Positions 1 through 7,982 of a stretch of 53,832 nt of DNA are shown piece after piece. Source of the DNA: an uncultured Pseudomonadota bacterium (lineage in GTDB: Bacteria; Myxococcota_A; UBA796; GCA-2862545). The translations under genes were made by a program, and so were the position numbers. Each line of letters starts with the position of its first letter. Position 1 is the first letter of the stretch. A model generated the notes under the pieces. The model was not told where the DNA came from and did no database searches. It saw only the letters and a list, made by a program, of their open reading frames with translations. The stretch is from positions 1 through 53,832 of the forward strand of contig CAIOSP010000154.1 of the NCBI GenBank assembly GCA_903861005.1, given 5' to 3'.

Positions 1-1
1 C

Positions 2-502
2 GCGCTGACCATCAACGCGCTGCTCGACAAGACCAGCCCGCGCGACGTCGCCCAGATGGTGCGCGTGGGGCTGGCGGACGCCGGCGTGTCGCGCAATCAC
101 CCCGTGCTCAACCTCGCGCAGCAGCTCGCCGACACGTCGGATGGCGTGAACCAGGCCCGCTACCTCCTGTCCTCACCGCAGCCGGGCAGCACCGCGCGCT
201 CGGTGCTCCAGATCTACGGCGTGGGCGACACCTACAGCCCGGACAGCACGCAGTACGCGCTGACCCGCGCGCTGGGCCTCGGCCAGGTCGCGAATGGGAG
301 CACGCCGCTGCAGTACATCACGCAGGAGTCCTTCCCGGTGTCGTCCAACCTGGCGGGCGGCTTGACTGGCGTGGCGGTCCTGTACGCCAAGCCCCCCACG
401 ACCGACGCGCACTTCGTGCTGTTCGCGCGGCCGGAGGCGCAGGCCACCGTGCGCGACTTCCTGAGCTCGGCGGCGGTCGACGGCGTGCCCACCGCGCAGT
501 GA
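2..502 (+). CDS. C-terminal part of a secreted alpha/beta-hydrolase-like protein (5' truncated)
   Basis: The frame is open to the left edge, so the true start lies outside the window; 166 residues are visible. Within these, the segment GVGDTYSP followed by about 60 residues and then a DAHF segment before a terminal helix is the arrangement of the Asp loop and His loop at the end of alpha/beta-hydrolases. The helix ahead of it (NLAQQLADTSDGVNQARYLL) resembles the lid segment of large bacterial lipase-like hydrolases. No nucleophile elbow can be checked because it would lie upstream. The gene ends 19 bases before the stop of the convergent glycosyltransferase. The hydrolase fold is an inference; substrate unknown. 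Confidence 0.6.
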   Translation, partial: ALTINALLDKTSPRDVAQMVRVGLADAGVSRNHPVLNLAQQLADTSDGVNQARYLLSSPQPGSTARSVLQIYGVGDTYSPDSTQYALTRALGLGQVANGSTPLQYITQESFPVSSNLAGGLTGVAVLYAKPPTTDAHFVLFARPEAQATVRDFLSSAAVDGVPTAQ

Positions 503-521
503 CGTAGGCCGCGCCGACCGC

Positions 522-1205
522 TCAGCGCGGGTTGCCATACCAGGCGGCCAAGCGCTCGGCGGGCACGCCTGCGCGCCACAGCACCGGCAGCACGTTCATC
601 CACACGACCGCGCGCAGCGGGCCGCGCGTGAAGCGGCGACCCGACACCGTGACCTCGGCGGGCACCGTGACCAAGCGGCCCTGGCGGCGAAGCGCGAGCG
701 AGAGCGCCAAGTCCTCGAACAGCGCGAGCTCGGGCACACCACCGGCGCGCTCGAGCGCGTCCCGACGGCAGAAGATCGCCTGATCGCCGTAGGGTGCGTG
801 GGTGTAGCGGCTGCGCACGTCGGCGAGACGGACGATCGGCCCGAGCGGCGCGCCGTCACCCTCATCCACGGTGCGCAGCAGGAACGCACCGCCCACCACG
901 CCCGGGCGTGCGAGCGCGACCCGGATCTGCGCGACGGCGTCCACGGGCGGCGTGGCGTCGGCGTGCACGAACCACAGCACGTCGCCGGTCGCGATCTTCG
1001 CCCCCGCGGCGAGCTGACGCCCCCGACCGCGCGGCGCGTCCGCGATCACCCGGACCCCGCGCGCGGAGGCCACCACCGCCGTGCCGTCCGGGCTGGAGGC
1101 GTCGGCGACGATCACCTCGTGCAGCGGCATCCAACGCAGCGCGTCGAGCAGCGCGGGCAGCCGATCCGCCTCGTTCAGCGTGGGGATGATCACGCTCACC
1201 CGCAT
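522..1205 (-). CDS. Family 2 glycosyltransferase, TIGR04283-like
   Basis: The 227-residue protein opens with RVSVIIPTLNEADRLPALL, the nucleotide-sugar-binding start of GT-A fold family 2 enzymes, and has an HADATPP segment near residue 86 in the place of the metal-binding DxD. Compact length and a C-terminal WYGNPR-type ending fit the TIGR04283 subgroup, sometimes labelled arsenosugar glycosyltransferase. The ATG at 1205 shares one base with the TGA of the upstream FAD oxidoreductase (TGATG), so it is the last gene of a coupled four-gene operon. An ATG 99 bases upstream is rejected because it lies inside the preceding gene and yields an unlikely Pro/His/Arg extension. Acceptor and sugar are unknown. 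Confidence 0.85.
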   Translation of the reverse strand: MRVSVIIPTLNEADRLPALLDALRWMPLHEVIVADASSPDGTAVVASARGVRVIADAPRGRGRQLAAGAKIATGDVLWFVHADATPPVDAVAQIRVALARPGVVGGAFLLRTVDEGDGAPLGPIVRLADVRSRYTHAPYGDQAIFCRRDALERAGGVPELALFEDLALSLALRRQGRLVTVPAEVTVSGRRFTRGPLRAVVWMNVLPVLWRAGVPAERLAAWYGNPR

Positions 1206-2719
1206 CAGGCGGTCCCGAGCCAGAGGCGGATCCATCGCCGGATCCAGGCCGCGACCGTGGGCGTCAGGCGGGTGCGGTTGTGCATGTCGGCCAGGCGCTT
1301 CCAAGCCTCGGCGCGCGTCGGGTACGCGTGGATCGTCGCGCCGATCTGTCCCAGCGTCAGGCCTTGGGTCATGGCCAGCGTCACCTCAGCGATCGACTCA
1401 CCGGCGCCCGCGCCCACCGCCGTCGCCGCGACGATCCGCCCGCGACGATCGACGTGGACGCGCGCGAACCCGCGGGTGTCGCCGTCGGTGATCGCGCGGT
1501 CGAGTCCGGCGAACGGCGCCGTGTAGGTCGTCAGGCCGGGCATGCGCGCCAGCGCCGGGAAGGCTGGCCCGACGTGCGCCAGCTCCGGGTCGGTGTAGGT
1601 CACCCACGGGATCACCAGGCCGCTGACCCGCTTGGTCAGGACGAAGAGCGCGTTCTGTACGACCACCCGCGCCATCGCGTCCGCGGCGTGCGTGAAGGCC
1701 GCGCCGCCGATCACGTCGCCCGCGGCGAACACGTGCGGGTTGGTGGTCCGGAGGAAGTCGTCCACGATCACGCCGCGCTCGCCGGTCCGGATCCCGGCAG
1801 CCTCCAGCCCGAGGCCCTCGACGTTTGGCGCCCGACCCGCCGCCACCAACACACGTTCAGCCCGTACGGCGATCGGCCCATCTTCGCCCGTCGCGCGCAC
1901 CTCAACCCCGTCGTCGCGAAGGACCTGGGTGACGGTGGCGCCAAAGTGCAGCGTCACCGCGTCGCGCCGCAGCGACGCTGCCACCACCGCGGCGGCCTCC
2001 GGATCGTCCTTGGGGAGCAGCGAGGGGCTCGACGCGAACAGGGTGACGTGCGAGCCCAGGCGCGCGAAGGCCTGCGCCAGCTCGACACCCACCGGTCCGC
2101 CGCCGATCACCACCACCGACGCGGGGCGCTCCGTCAGCGAGAACACGGAGTGCGAGGTCAGCGGCGAGACCTCCGCCAGCCCAAGGATCGGCGGCAGGAC
2201 GGGGCGGGCGCCCGTCGCGATCAGCGCCCGCGCGAAGCGAAGCACGGCCCCTTCCACCTCCAGGCTGTCGCGGCCCGTGAAGCGCGCGTCGCCCAGGAAC
2301 ACGTCGATCCCGGCGGCCTCCAGGCGCGCCACCGAGTCGTGCGGGGCGATGTCCGCCCGCAGCCCGCGCATTCGCGCCATCACCGCCGCAAAGTCGACCT
2401 CGACCGGCCCCGCGCCGACCCCGAGCCCGCCCGCCTCACGCGCTGCACCCGCTGCGTGCGCCGACGCCAGGAGCGCCTTGCTGGGCACGCAGCCGGTCAC
2501 CAGACAGTCGCCGCCGAGCAGGCCGCGCTCGACGATCGCCACCTTGGCGCCAAGGCCCGCCGCACCGAACGCCGCCACCAGCCCGGCAGGCCCGCCGCCC
2601 ACCACGACGAGGTGGTAGCGCGGCGCGGGGGGCGGGTTGCGTCGCCCGACCGGGTGCGTGTGGGCGACGAGCCGGTCATCGTGCGGATCGGCAGGCAGCA
2701 CCGGCAGGTCGTGGCTCAC
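1205..2719 (-). CDS. Mercuric-reductase-like FAD/NAD(P) disulfide oxidoreductase
   Basis: The 504-residue protein belongs to the class I pyridine-nucleotide disulfide oxidoreductases. It shows the FAD dinucleotide fold VVVGGGPAGL at about residues 38-47, the redox pair GGDCLVTGCVPSK with Cys72 and Cys77, a second dinucleotide fold VVIGGGPVGVELAQAF, an AGDV FAD motif, and the HAYPTRAE catalytic His-Glu pair of the dimer domain. It has no N-terminal heavy-metal domain and no C-terminal Cys pair as MerA has, so mercury reduction is not supported. The GTG start overlaps the TGA of the TVP38 gene (GTGA). Members of this subgroup are often next to, or fused with, TVP38-type proteins, which favours a joint membrane-redox role. 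Confidence 0.88.
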   Translation of the reverse strand: MSHDLPVLPADPHDDRLVAHTHPVGRRNPPPAPRYHLVVVGGGPAGLVAAFGAAGLGAKVAIVERGLLGGDCLVTGCVPSKALLASAHAAGAAREAGGLGVGAGPVEVDFAAVMARMRGLRADIAPHDSVARLEAAGIDVFLGDARFTGRDSLEVEGAVLRFARALIATGARPVLPPILGLAEVSPLTSHSVFSLTERPASVVVIGGGPVGVELAQAFARLGSHVTLFASSPSLLPKDDPEAAAVVAASLRRDAVTLHFGATVTQVLRDDGVEVRATGEDGPIAVRAERVLVAAGRAPNVEGLGLEAAGIRTGERGVIVDDFLRTTNPHVFAAGDVIGGAAFTHAADAMARVVVQNALFVLTKRVSGLVIPWVTYTDPELAHVGPAFPALARMPGLTTYTAPFAGLDRAITDGDTRGFARVHVDRRGRIVAATAVGAGAGESIAEVTLAMTQGLTLGQIGATIHAYPTRAEAWKRLADMHNRTRLTPTVAAWIRRWIRLWLGTA

Positions 2720-3462
2720 GGCCTGCACCCCGTGGCCATGTGCTCGTCCAGGGCCCGCCGCGCAGCGCGGGTCAGCAGGATGGTGGCCGCGAGGGTCGCT
2801 ACGAGGCCCACCCAGAACATCGGCCCGACGCCCTGCCCGTCCGTTGGCCGACCGCTCGCCAGCGAAGACAGGCTGTCCACGGTGGAGCCAAAGTACACGT
2901 ACAGCAGCGTGCCTGGCAGGATCCCGACCGCGGTGGACCACAGGTAGGGAACCCAGCCGATCGAGGTGACGCCCAAGCCAAAGTTCGTCAGGTTGAACGG
3001 CATGGCTGGCGAGAGCCGCAGGAGCATGGCGAGGCGCCCACCCTCTTCGTGGACCGCGGCGTCGATCGCCCGGAACCGCGGATCCTTGGCCACGCGCGCC
3101 GCCACCACGTCGCGCAGGAGCGTTCGGGTCAGCGCAAACGCCCCCATCGCGCCGATCACCGCGCCCGGCCAGACCAGGAGCGCGCCCTTCCAGGGCCCCC
3201 ACGCGAACCCCGCCGCCAGGGTGAGGAAGGTGGCGGGGACACCCACGACCGTGCTGATCGCGTACACGACCACAAACGCGGCCATGCCCAGGGGGCCGGC
3301 GTCGCGGGCGGCGGTGACCCAGGCGCCGACCAGCCCGGACTCCTGACGGATCCAGACGGCGCTCCCCACCATGACGACCGCCAGCGCCGGCACCGCGACC
3401 CACCGGAGCGGGTGCATCTGCGTGGGGACCTGGGGGGCCCCGCCCCGATTGGCGCCGCTCAC
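2716..3462 (-). CDS. TVP38/TMEM64 (DedA-related) membrane protein
   Basis: The 248-residue protein has about five hydrophobic segments and the family core: a PATFLTLAAGFAWGP helix hairpin, then RLSPAMPFNLTNFGLGVT and a PGTLLYVYFG segment. These are the re-entrant-loop features of the SNARE-associated/VTT superfamily, whose characterised members act in lipid movement or ion transport. The GTG at 3462 is chosen because it overlaps the TGA of the acetyltransferase gene (GTGA), matching the junction downstream; an ATG at 3417 would give a form 15 residues shorter that still keeps all membrane segments. It sits directly before the FAD oxidoreductase. Substrate unknown. Confidence 0.88.
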   Translation of the reverse strand: MSGANRGGAPQVPTQMHPLRWVAVPALAVVMVGSAVWIRQESGLVGAWVTAARDAGPLGMAAFVVVYAISTVVGVPATFLTLAAGFAWGPWKGALLVWPGAVIGAMGAFALTRTLLRDVVAARVAKDPRFRAIDAAVHEEGGRLAMLLRLSPAMPFNLTNFGLGVTSIGWVPYLWSTAVGILPGTLLYVYFGSTVDSLSSLASGRPTDGQGVGPMFWVGLVATLAATILLTRAARRALDEHMATGCRP

Positions 3463-4424
3463 CGGACGACCAGCGCCACGGACTCGACCCGTCGCTCGGC
3501 CCAACGCAGCTTGTACTCCATCTCGGAGCCCAGATCGTAGTGGGCGATCCCTTCGTCGCACAGCGCGCGGATGGTCGCCCACTGCATGAGGTTGCCCACC
3601 GAGAGCTCCGCGTACGTGGCGTCAAAGCTGAACTGCAGGCCACGGTAGCTGTCGCCGAACACGCCGCCGAGCACGTAGCCCACCTTCACGCCCTCCACCG
3701 TGGCCCAGGTCACGCGCAGCCGCCCGGCGGCCGCCAAGCGCGGGATCATCTCACCATAGAACACACGCATGGGCCCGTCCGTGATGCCCACGCCCTCGCG
3801 GCCCTTCCAGCTCAACGCCTCGATCGCCAAGATGGCGGCGTAGATCTCGGCTGCGCGGGCGGGGCCCACGTTGCGCTCCACCAGGAACGCGATCCGCCCG
3901 TCGTTCGCGCGCTCAGCCTGCCGCAGCGACTTGCGGAACTTGGGCGAGCGCCGCGCCAGGAACCCGTCCGCGCCGCCGTCCAGCGAGGCCACGCACCGAG
4001 CTGAGGGCGACGAGGCGCCGAGCCGGAACCGACCGTGCAGGCGCCGGACCAGCCCCTGAAAGGCCGCGCCGTGCCGGGCCAGCCCCGACAAGAAGAGCGC
4101 GTCCCAGTCGGCGCGGCGGGCCAACAGCTCGTCCACCACGTCGCCGGCGAGGCGGTCCATGTCCGCGCCCACCATCGCCGAGGTCAGGCCCCAGCTCGCC
4201 TCCCAGGGCGCCACCCACCGCAGGCTGCCCGCGCGCAGCGCGAGCGGCGCAAACCCCGAGTCCGTCTGGATCACGAACGGGAGGGCGTTCGGCGCGAACG
4301 CGGTCAGGGCAGCGTCGATCCACGGCAGCGACGAGCAGTAGGTGTCGACCACGCCGCCGGCCGCGACGGATGCCTCGTAGGCGTCCGCGCTCAAGACAAG
4401 CTGCTCTCGCGTGATCACGCCCAT
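3459..4424 (-). CDS. GNAT-fold acetyltransferase, CelD/BcsL (BioF2-like) family
   Basis: The 321-residue protein has the signature of the CelD/BcsL-type N-acyltransferases: two GNAT-like halves joined by a basic segment with FRKSLRQAERA, followed by a C-terminal half with VGYVLGGVFGDSYRGLQFSFD and HYDLGSEMEYKLRW. Such proteins are commonly encoded in surface-polysaccharide and lipid-modification loci. It is the first gene of the coupled block 4424-522, with the TVP38 gene starting inside its stop codon. The ATG at 4424 has no obvious ribosome-binding site, and a 48-base gap separates it from the small gene upstream. The acyl donor and target cannot be read from the sequence. Confidence 0.75.
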   Translation of the reverse strand: MGVITREQLVLSADAYEASVAAGGVVDTYCSSLPWIDAALTAFAPNALPFVIQTDSGFAPLALRAGSLRWVAPWEASWGLTSAMVGADMDRLAGDVVDELLARRADWDALFLSGLARHGAAFQGLVRRLHGRFRLGASSPSARCVASLDGGADGFLARRSPKFRKSLRQAERANDGRIAFLVERNVGPARAAEIYAAILAIEALSWKGREGVGITDGPMRVFYGEMIPRLAAAGRLRVTWATVEGVKVGYVLGGVFGDSYRGLQFSFDATYAELSVGNLMQWATIRALCDEGIAHYDLGSEMEYKLRWAERRVESVALVVR

Positions 4425-4472
4425 GCCAAAGCGGCCTACACGCGCGCCCCGCGTGCGTCCAACCCTCCGCCC

Positions 4473-4748
4473 CTAGTGGGGACGGTTGGCGACGTCGCCC
4501 GCGCGGGCCCGATGCGGGGCGCACGCCGCCACGACCGCGCGCACGACGGCGTCTGCCTCGGCGAACGCGCCCGACGCGCGCAGGGCCGCCGCGATCGACA
4601 GCGCCTCGTCCACGTCGGTGTCCTCCCACAGCAACTGCACGCGGGCCCCGGAGATCTGCTCCCGGGACACGCCGATCAAGCTGGCGGCGTCTTCTCCGCC
4701 GGTCACCACGCGGTCCAAAAGGGTCGTCGCGTCGAGCAAGGCCAACAT
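4473..4748 (-). CDS. Small acidic helical protein of unknown function
   Basis: A 91-residue protein with no family I recognise: predicted all-helical, Ala/Asp/Glu/Val-rich, one Trp, no signal peptide or membrane segment. I place the start at the ATG at 4748, not at an in-frame TTG 24 bases upstream, because a strong AGGAGG lies 5 bases before the ATG. Third codon positions are almost all G or C, as in neighbouring genes, which supports it as real. It reads in the same direction as the acetyltransferase operon, 48 bases upstream, and may be its first gene. Confidence 0.6.
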   Translation of the reverse strand: MLALLDATTLLDRVVTGGEDAASLIGVSREQISGARVQLLWEDTDVDEALSIAAALRASGAFAEADAVVRAVVAACAPHRARAGDVANRPH

Positions 4749-4753
4749 CCAAT

Positions 4754-4759
4754 CCTCCT
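4754..4759 (-). promoter_or_regulatory. Ribosome-binding site deciding the start at 4748
   Basis: AGGAGG on the minus strand, 5 bases before the ATG at 4748. It makes the ATG more likely than the upstream in-frame TTG, which has no such site. Confidence 0.7.
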
Positions 4760-4775
4760 GGCGCTCGGTCAAACC

Positions 4776-4787
4776 GACCCGCGGGTC
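4776..4787. repeat. Perfect 12-base palindrome GACCCGCGGGTC
   Basis: A perfect palindrome about 28 bases upstream of the small gene at 4748. It is embedded in a direct repeat GGTCAAA (4767-4773 and 4784-4790) spaced 17 bases. A dimeric repressor or activator site is possible; nothing shows which protein would bind. Confidence 0.3.
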
Positions 4788-4874
4788 AAATGAGTGTACG
4801 GGAGGCGAGCCCCCGACACAAGGGGGGAATCGGTCAAGGCGGGGCGAAATGCGAGGCTGTCACACGGGGGAGGC

Positions 4875-4902
4875 ATGACCGGGCCGTATTCTGTGGTACA
4901 AC
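4875..4902 (+). promoter_or_regulatory. Candidate sigma70-like promoter for the gene at 4933
   Basis: ATGACC and TACAAC separated by 16 bases, about 30 bases before the ATG at 4933. The -10 matches the consensus at four of six positions. It is the only AT-richer stretch in this intergenic region. Confidence 0.35.
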
Positions 4903-4932
4903 TCATGCGTAGCCGCTTCCCAGAGGACGCCA

Positions 4933-6162
4933 ATGCCGGGGTACGCCCAAATCCTGCCCTGCTCCATTCCGGGCGCCCTGCCCTTGTTGGCCGCGCACCC
5001 GCTGTTCTCGGTGGGCATGTCGAGCGTTGCGCTGGGGTTGGCGTTCGTGCTCCTGATGGCGGCCGCCGGCTTCGTGCTTGGCCGCTTCATGGGCAGCCAA
5101 GAGCGGCTCATCGACCAGGTCAACGCCGGTCGTCAGGCCGCGAGCAACGAATCGCGTGACTTCGTCCAGGGCGTGATCGCCGCCATCGCCACCGGCGGCA
5201 CGAGCGACGACGTCTCGGAGGTCCTCAAGGCCCTGGTTGGCCCGTCGTCCGTGGACGACGTCGTTGGCGAAGAAGCGTTCTCCAGCCTGCTTAGCGCGGT
5301 CTCCACCCTGCGCAGCGGCGACGAGGCCGCCCGCATGAACCGCGAGCAGGTCCTTCGCGTGCTCGCCCGCATCGCGGTGATCGGGTCGGACAACACGCGC
5401 ATGCGCGTGCTCGGCGCCATGGTGCGCGCCCTCCCCCGCAACCGCCACGTCACGCCCTTCCTGATCGAGATCTGCAAGCGCGTCCCGGAAGCCTGGAACG
5501 ACGTGCAGCCCGCCCTGGAAGAGGCGCTCGCCTCCGACCCGTCCGTCGCCAAGTACATGCGCGATGCGGCCGGTCCTAAGGAGCCCTTCGTACGTCAGGC
5601 CACCGAGCTGTACATGACGTCGATGGTCCGCTTCCGTCGCCTGTGCGAGGATCGCGCGGCCGGCAGCGCCGTGGACTCCGAGCTCGCGCCCATCCTGGAG
5701 CGTGAGTTCACCTTCCTGCACTTGGCAGGGACGGTGTCGCGCCGCTTCGTGTGGCTGTCGGCGCAGGCGCGTCGCTTCCACCCGATGATCGACGACGAGC
5801 GCGTGGACATCCTGCTGGGCGAGGCCGCCTCCGGCCAGTCCGAGGTGCACGCCCTGCTTGGCCAACTGGCGCTGACCTGGGCGCTCGAAGGCCTGCACGA
5901 GGCCCGCGTCCGCCGCATCCTGTCGGGCCTGGAAGACGCCGCCAAGCACCACCCGTCCGCGGGTGACGCCCTACTCGACGTGTTCCTGGGCCTGAAGTCC
6001 AACGACGTCGGCAACACGCGCCCGGACCGCGAGTCCGTTCGTCGCCGCGCCTACTTCGCGCTCATCGCCGCCGCAGACCACAGCTTCGAAGTGATCAAGC
6101 TGCTGGGCACGCACGGCATCCCGCGTGACCTGTACCAGGGCGGCCGCGACAGCGTCCTCTAG
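4933..6162 (+). CDS. Membrane-anchored helical-repeat protein, unknown function
   Basis: The 409-residue protein has one clear hydrophobic helix near residues 30-50 (VALGLAFVLLMAAAGFVLG) followed by an entirely helical, charged domain with a repeat-like pattern (residues 60-400), suggesting a HEAT- or TPR-like solenoid on the cytoplasmic side of an N-terminal anchor. I do not recognise a family. AGAGGA lies 5 bases before the ATG, supporting this start over the in-frame ATG at 5017, which would begin right at the membrane helix. It is monocistronic: the next gene is convergent. A scaffold role is only a guess. Confidence 0.7.
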   Translation: MPGYAQILPCSIPGALPLLAAHPLFSVGMSSVALGLAFVLLMAAAGFVLGRFMGSQERLIDQVNAGRQAASNESRDFVQGVIAAIATGGTSDDVSEVLKALVGPSSVDDVVGEEAFSSLLSAVSTLRSGDEAARMNREQVLRVLARIAVIGSDNTRMRVLGAMVRALPRNRHVTPFLIEICKRVPEAWNDVQPALEEALASDPSVAKYMRDAAGPKEPFVRQATELYMTSMVRFRRLCEDRAAGSAVDSELAPILEREFTFLHLAGTVSRRFVWLSAQARRFHPMIDDERVDILLGEAASGQSEVHALLGQLALTWALEGLHEARVRRILSGLEDAAKHHPSAGDALLDVFLGLKSNDVGNTRPDRESVRRRAYFALIAAADHSFEVIKLLGTHGIPRDLYQGGRDSVL

Positions 6163-6239
6163 TCGTCGGGCGCTGGATCCTCGGCGCGGGCGCGCGTCGA
6201 CAGACGCGGACGCCCCCGCGCGACGAGCGACCGCGCCGG

Positions 6240-7289
6240 CTACTCGATCGGGATCCAGGGCGGGATCGTCGTGCTCACCACGCCCGGGCGGGCGACCACG
6301 CGGGTGGGGCCCACGTCCACCTTGGCGTCCAACTCCACCTTGGCCAGACGGCCGGTGTGGAAGAAGAGCGGGTCCGTGCGACCCTGCGCAAGCCAGGATC
6401 CGGCCGTGGTGTAGCCGTGCATGGCCCAGACGCGCTCCGTCATGATGCCAGCCTCGTCATAGATGGCGACGCCGTCGAAGCGGACCTTGAAGTCGCTCCG
6501 CATGTCCTCGGTGGCGGTCTCCTCGCCGATCTCGATGGTGCCCTCGCCCAGGCTCTGCACGACGTTGTGGCCCTGGTAGCGGTCCAACTGGTGGATGATG
6601 TAGGAACCACCCATCGAATTCACGATGACCGGGGCGCGGCCGTCCTGCTGGCCGTCGGCGCCCTGCACGGCGGGGATCTCGAACAACGTGGAGTTGTACT
6701 CGACCCACTGACCCTTGCGGATGCTGCCGTCAGGCGGGAGGCGCATGTGGAAGCCGGCCATGGCGCGGACGAGCAGCATACGGGCCTGCTCATGGATGGC
6801 GCGCTGGCGGATGCTGTCGTTCTCCACGCCCTCCAGGTCGATGTTCGTCAGGCGGCCGTCGTCGGCGACCAGCAGCTGGAGCCTGGCGTGCGTCAAGCGC
6901 GCGTCCAGCTCGTCCAAGATCTCCGGCGCGTGCTCGTCCTTGGGGCGCCAGCCCGCCGCTTGCAGGCCGATGTCCTGGATCTCGCAGCTGACCTCGAAGC
7001 GCTTCGGGCCGCGGCGCCAGGTCTTCTCGCACGCGATGGTCGTGCGGATCTGCATGGCGATTGGCTCGAACTCGTAGTTCTTCTCGGCGTACAGCAGGTA
7101 CGGGATCGGCATGCCGATCTGGGTCTGGAGGAACCAGCGGGTGCCGTCCCAGCGGGCGAAGTGGTCACCGATGACCGTGATCGTGGTGGGCTCGCCCGGA
7201 TCGGTCGCGATCGTGTCCGCGTCACCGCCGATCGCGGGCGCGAACGGCCAGAGAGACGCAAGCAAGCAAGCAGTGGCGACACGCCGCAT
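6240..7289 (-). CDS. Exported protein of unknown function
   Basis: The 349-residue protein begins with MRRVATACLLASLWPFAPAI, a typical Sec signal peptide, and continues as a soluble, mostly beta protein with two Cys (ACEKTW and SCEIQD) that could form a disulfide. I recognise no domain. The start at 7289 is chosen because it yields the signal peptide and has GAGG 7-10 bases upstream; an in-frame start 60 bases further upstream would bury the signal. The gene is convergent with the helical protein and 77 bases downstream of the carbonic-anhydrase-like gene, which reads the same way. Location is probably the periplasm. Confidence 0.7.
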   Translation of the reverse strand: MRRVATACLLASLWPFAPAIGGDADTIATDPGEPTTITVIGDHFARWDGTRWFLQTQIGMPIPYLLYAEKNYEFEPIAMQIRTTIACEKTWRRGPKRFEVSCEIQDIGLQAAGWRPKDEHAPEILDELDARLTHARLQLLVADDGRLTNIDLEGVENDSIRQRAIHEQARMLLVRAMAGFHMRLPPDGSIRKGQWVEYNSTLFEIPAVQGADGQQDGRAPVIVNSMGGSYIIHQLDRYQGHNVVQSLGEGTIEIGEETATEDMRSDFKVRFDGVAIYDEAGIMTERVWAMHGYTTAGSWLAQGRTDPLFFHTGRLAKVELDAKVDVGPTRVVARPGVVSTTIPPWIPIE

Positions 7290-7366
7290 AGAGACCTCGA
7301 CACGGCGCGCGATATCGCCCGGGACCCGCTCCCCGCACGCGCCAAACACCGGAAGTGACAGGGATC

Positions 7367-7903
7367 CTACCGGAAACCCGGGTCCTGCCAGTCCGCGGCG
7401 AGGAACGCACGCGACGCGTCCACGTAGTGCCGCGCCGAGTCGATCACGTCGGCCAGTTCGGCCTCAGTGAGCTTTCGAACGGCCTTGGCAGGGCTGCCGA
7501 GGATCAGGCTGTCCGCTTCAAACTCGCGCCCCGTCGTCAGCAGCGCGCCCGCCCCGATCAGGCAGCGAGGGCCGACCTTCACGCCGTTCATCAGGATGGC
7601 GCCCATGCCCACCAGCGTCTGAGCGCCAATCTGCGACCCGTGCACGATGGCGCGGTGCCCGATGGTGACGTCGTCGCCGATCCACGAGGGGAACCCGGGG
7701 TCCGCGTGCACGACCGCGCCGTCCTGGATGTTGGAACGCGCGCCCACCCGGATCGACTCGGTGTCGCCTCGGACCACCGCCGAGAACCAGACGCTGGCCT
7801 GCTCGCCGACAACCACGTCGCCCACGACCACCGCGCCGCGCGCGACAAAGGCCGAAGCCGCCACAACCGTCGGATGACTCTTCAGTCGAAACTCTTCTGA
7901 CAC
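7367..7903 (-). CDS. Gamma-carbonic-anhydrase-like hexapeptide-repeat protein (YrdA/PaaY family)
   Basis: The 178-residue protein is made of left-handed beta-helix hexapeptide repeats (VVVGDVVVGEQASVWF, VRGDTESIRVGARSNIQDG) and ends in a helix. His66, His83 and His88 sit at the positions that bind metal in the gamma-carbonic-anhydrase family (VVHADPG and IGHRAIVHG). Length and order match YrdA/CaiE/PaaY proteins, which are trimers of often unproven activity. The start is GTG with AAGGGGG about 8 bases upstream. It is divergent from the protease gene, with 79 bases between them. Confidence 0.9.
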   Translation of the reverse strand: MSEEFRLKSHPTVVAASAFVARGAVVVGDVVVGEQASVWFSAVVRGDTESIRVGARSNIQDGAVVHADPGFPSWIGDDVTIGHRAIVHGSQIGAQTLVGMGAILMNGVKVGPRCLIGAGALLTTGREFEADSLILGSPAKAVRKLTEAELADVIDSARHYVDASRAFLAADWQDPGFR

Positions 7904-7982
7904 GAATCAACCCCCTTCAGGCCAGCGGATCGCCCCGCTGTCCGATACCCTGGCCCCGCCGAGTCCTCCAAGGGAGCGCGCC

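Noticed and set aside
1205-2719. Mercury resistance (merA) for the FAD oxidoreductase
   Set aside because: No heavy-metal domain, no C-terminal Cys pair and no merR, merT or merP nearby; only the redox-active Cys pair is shared.
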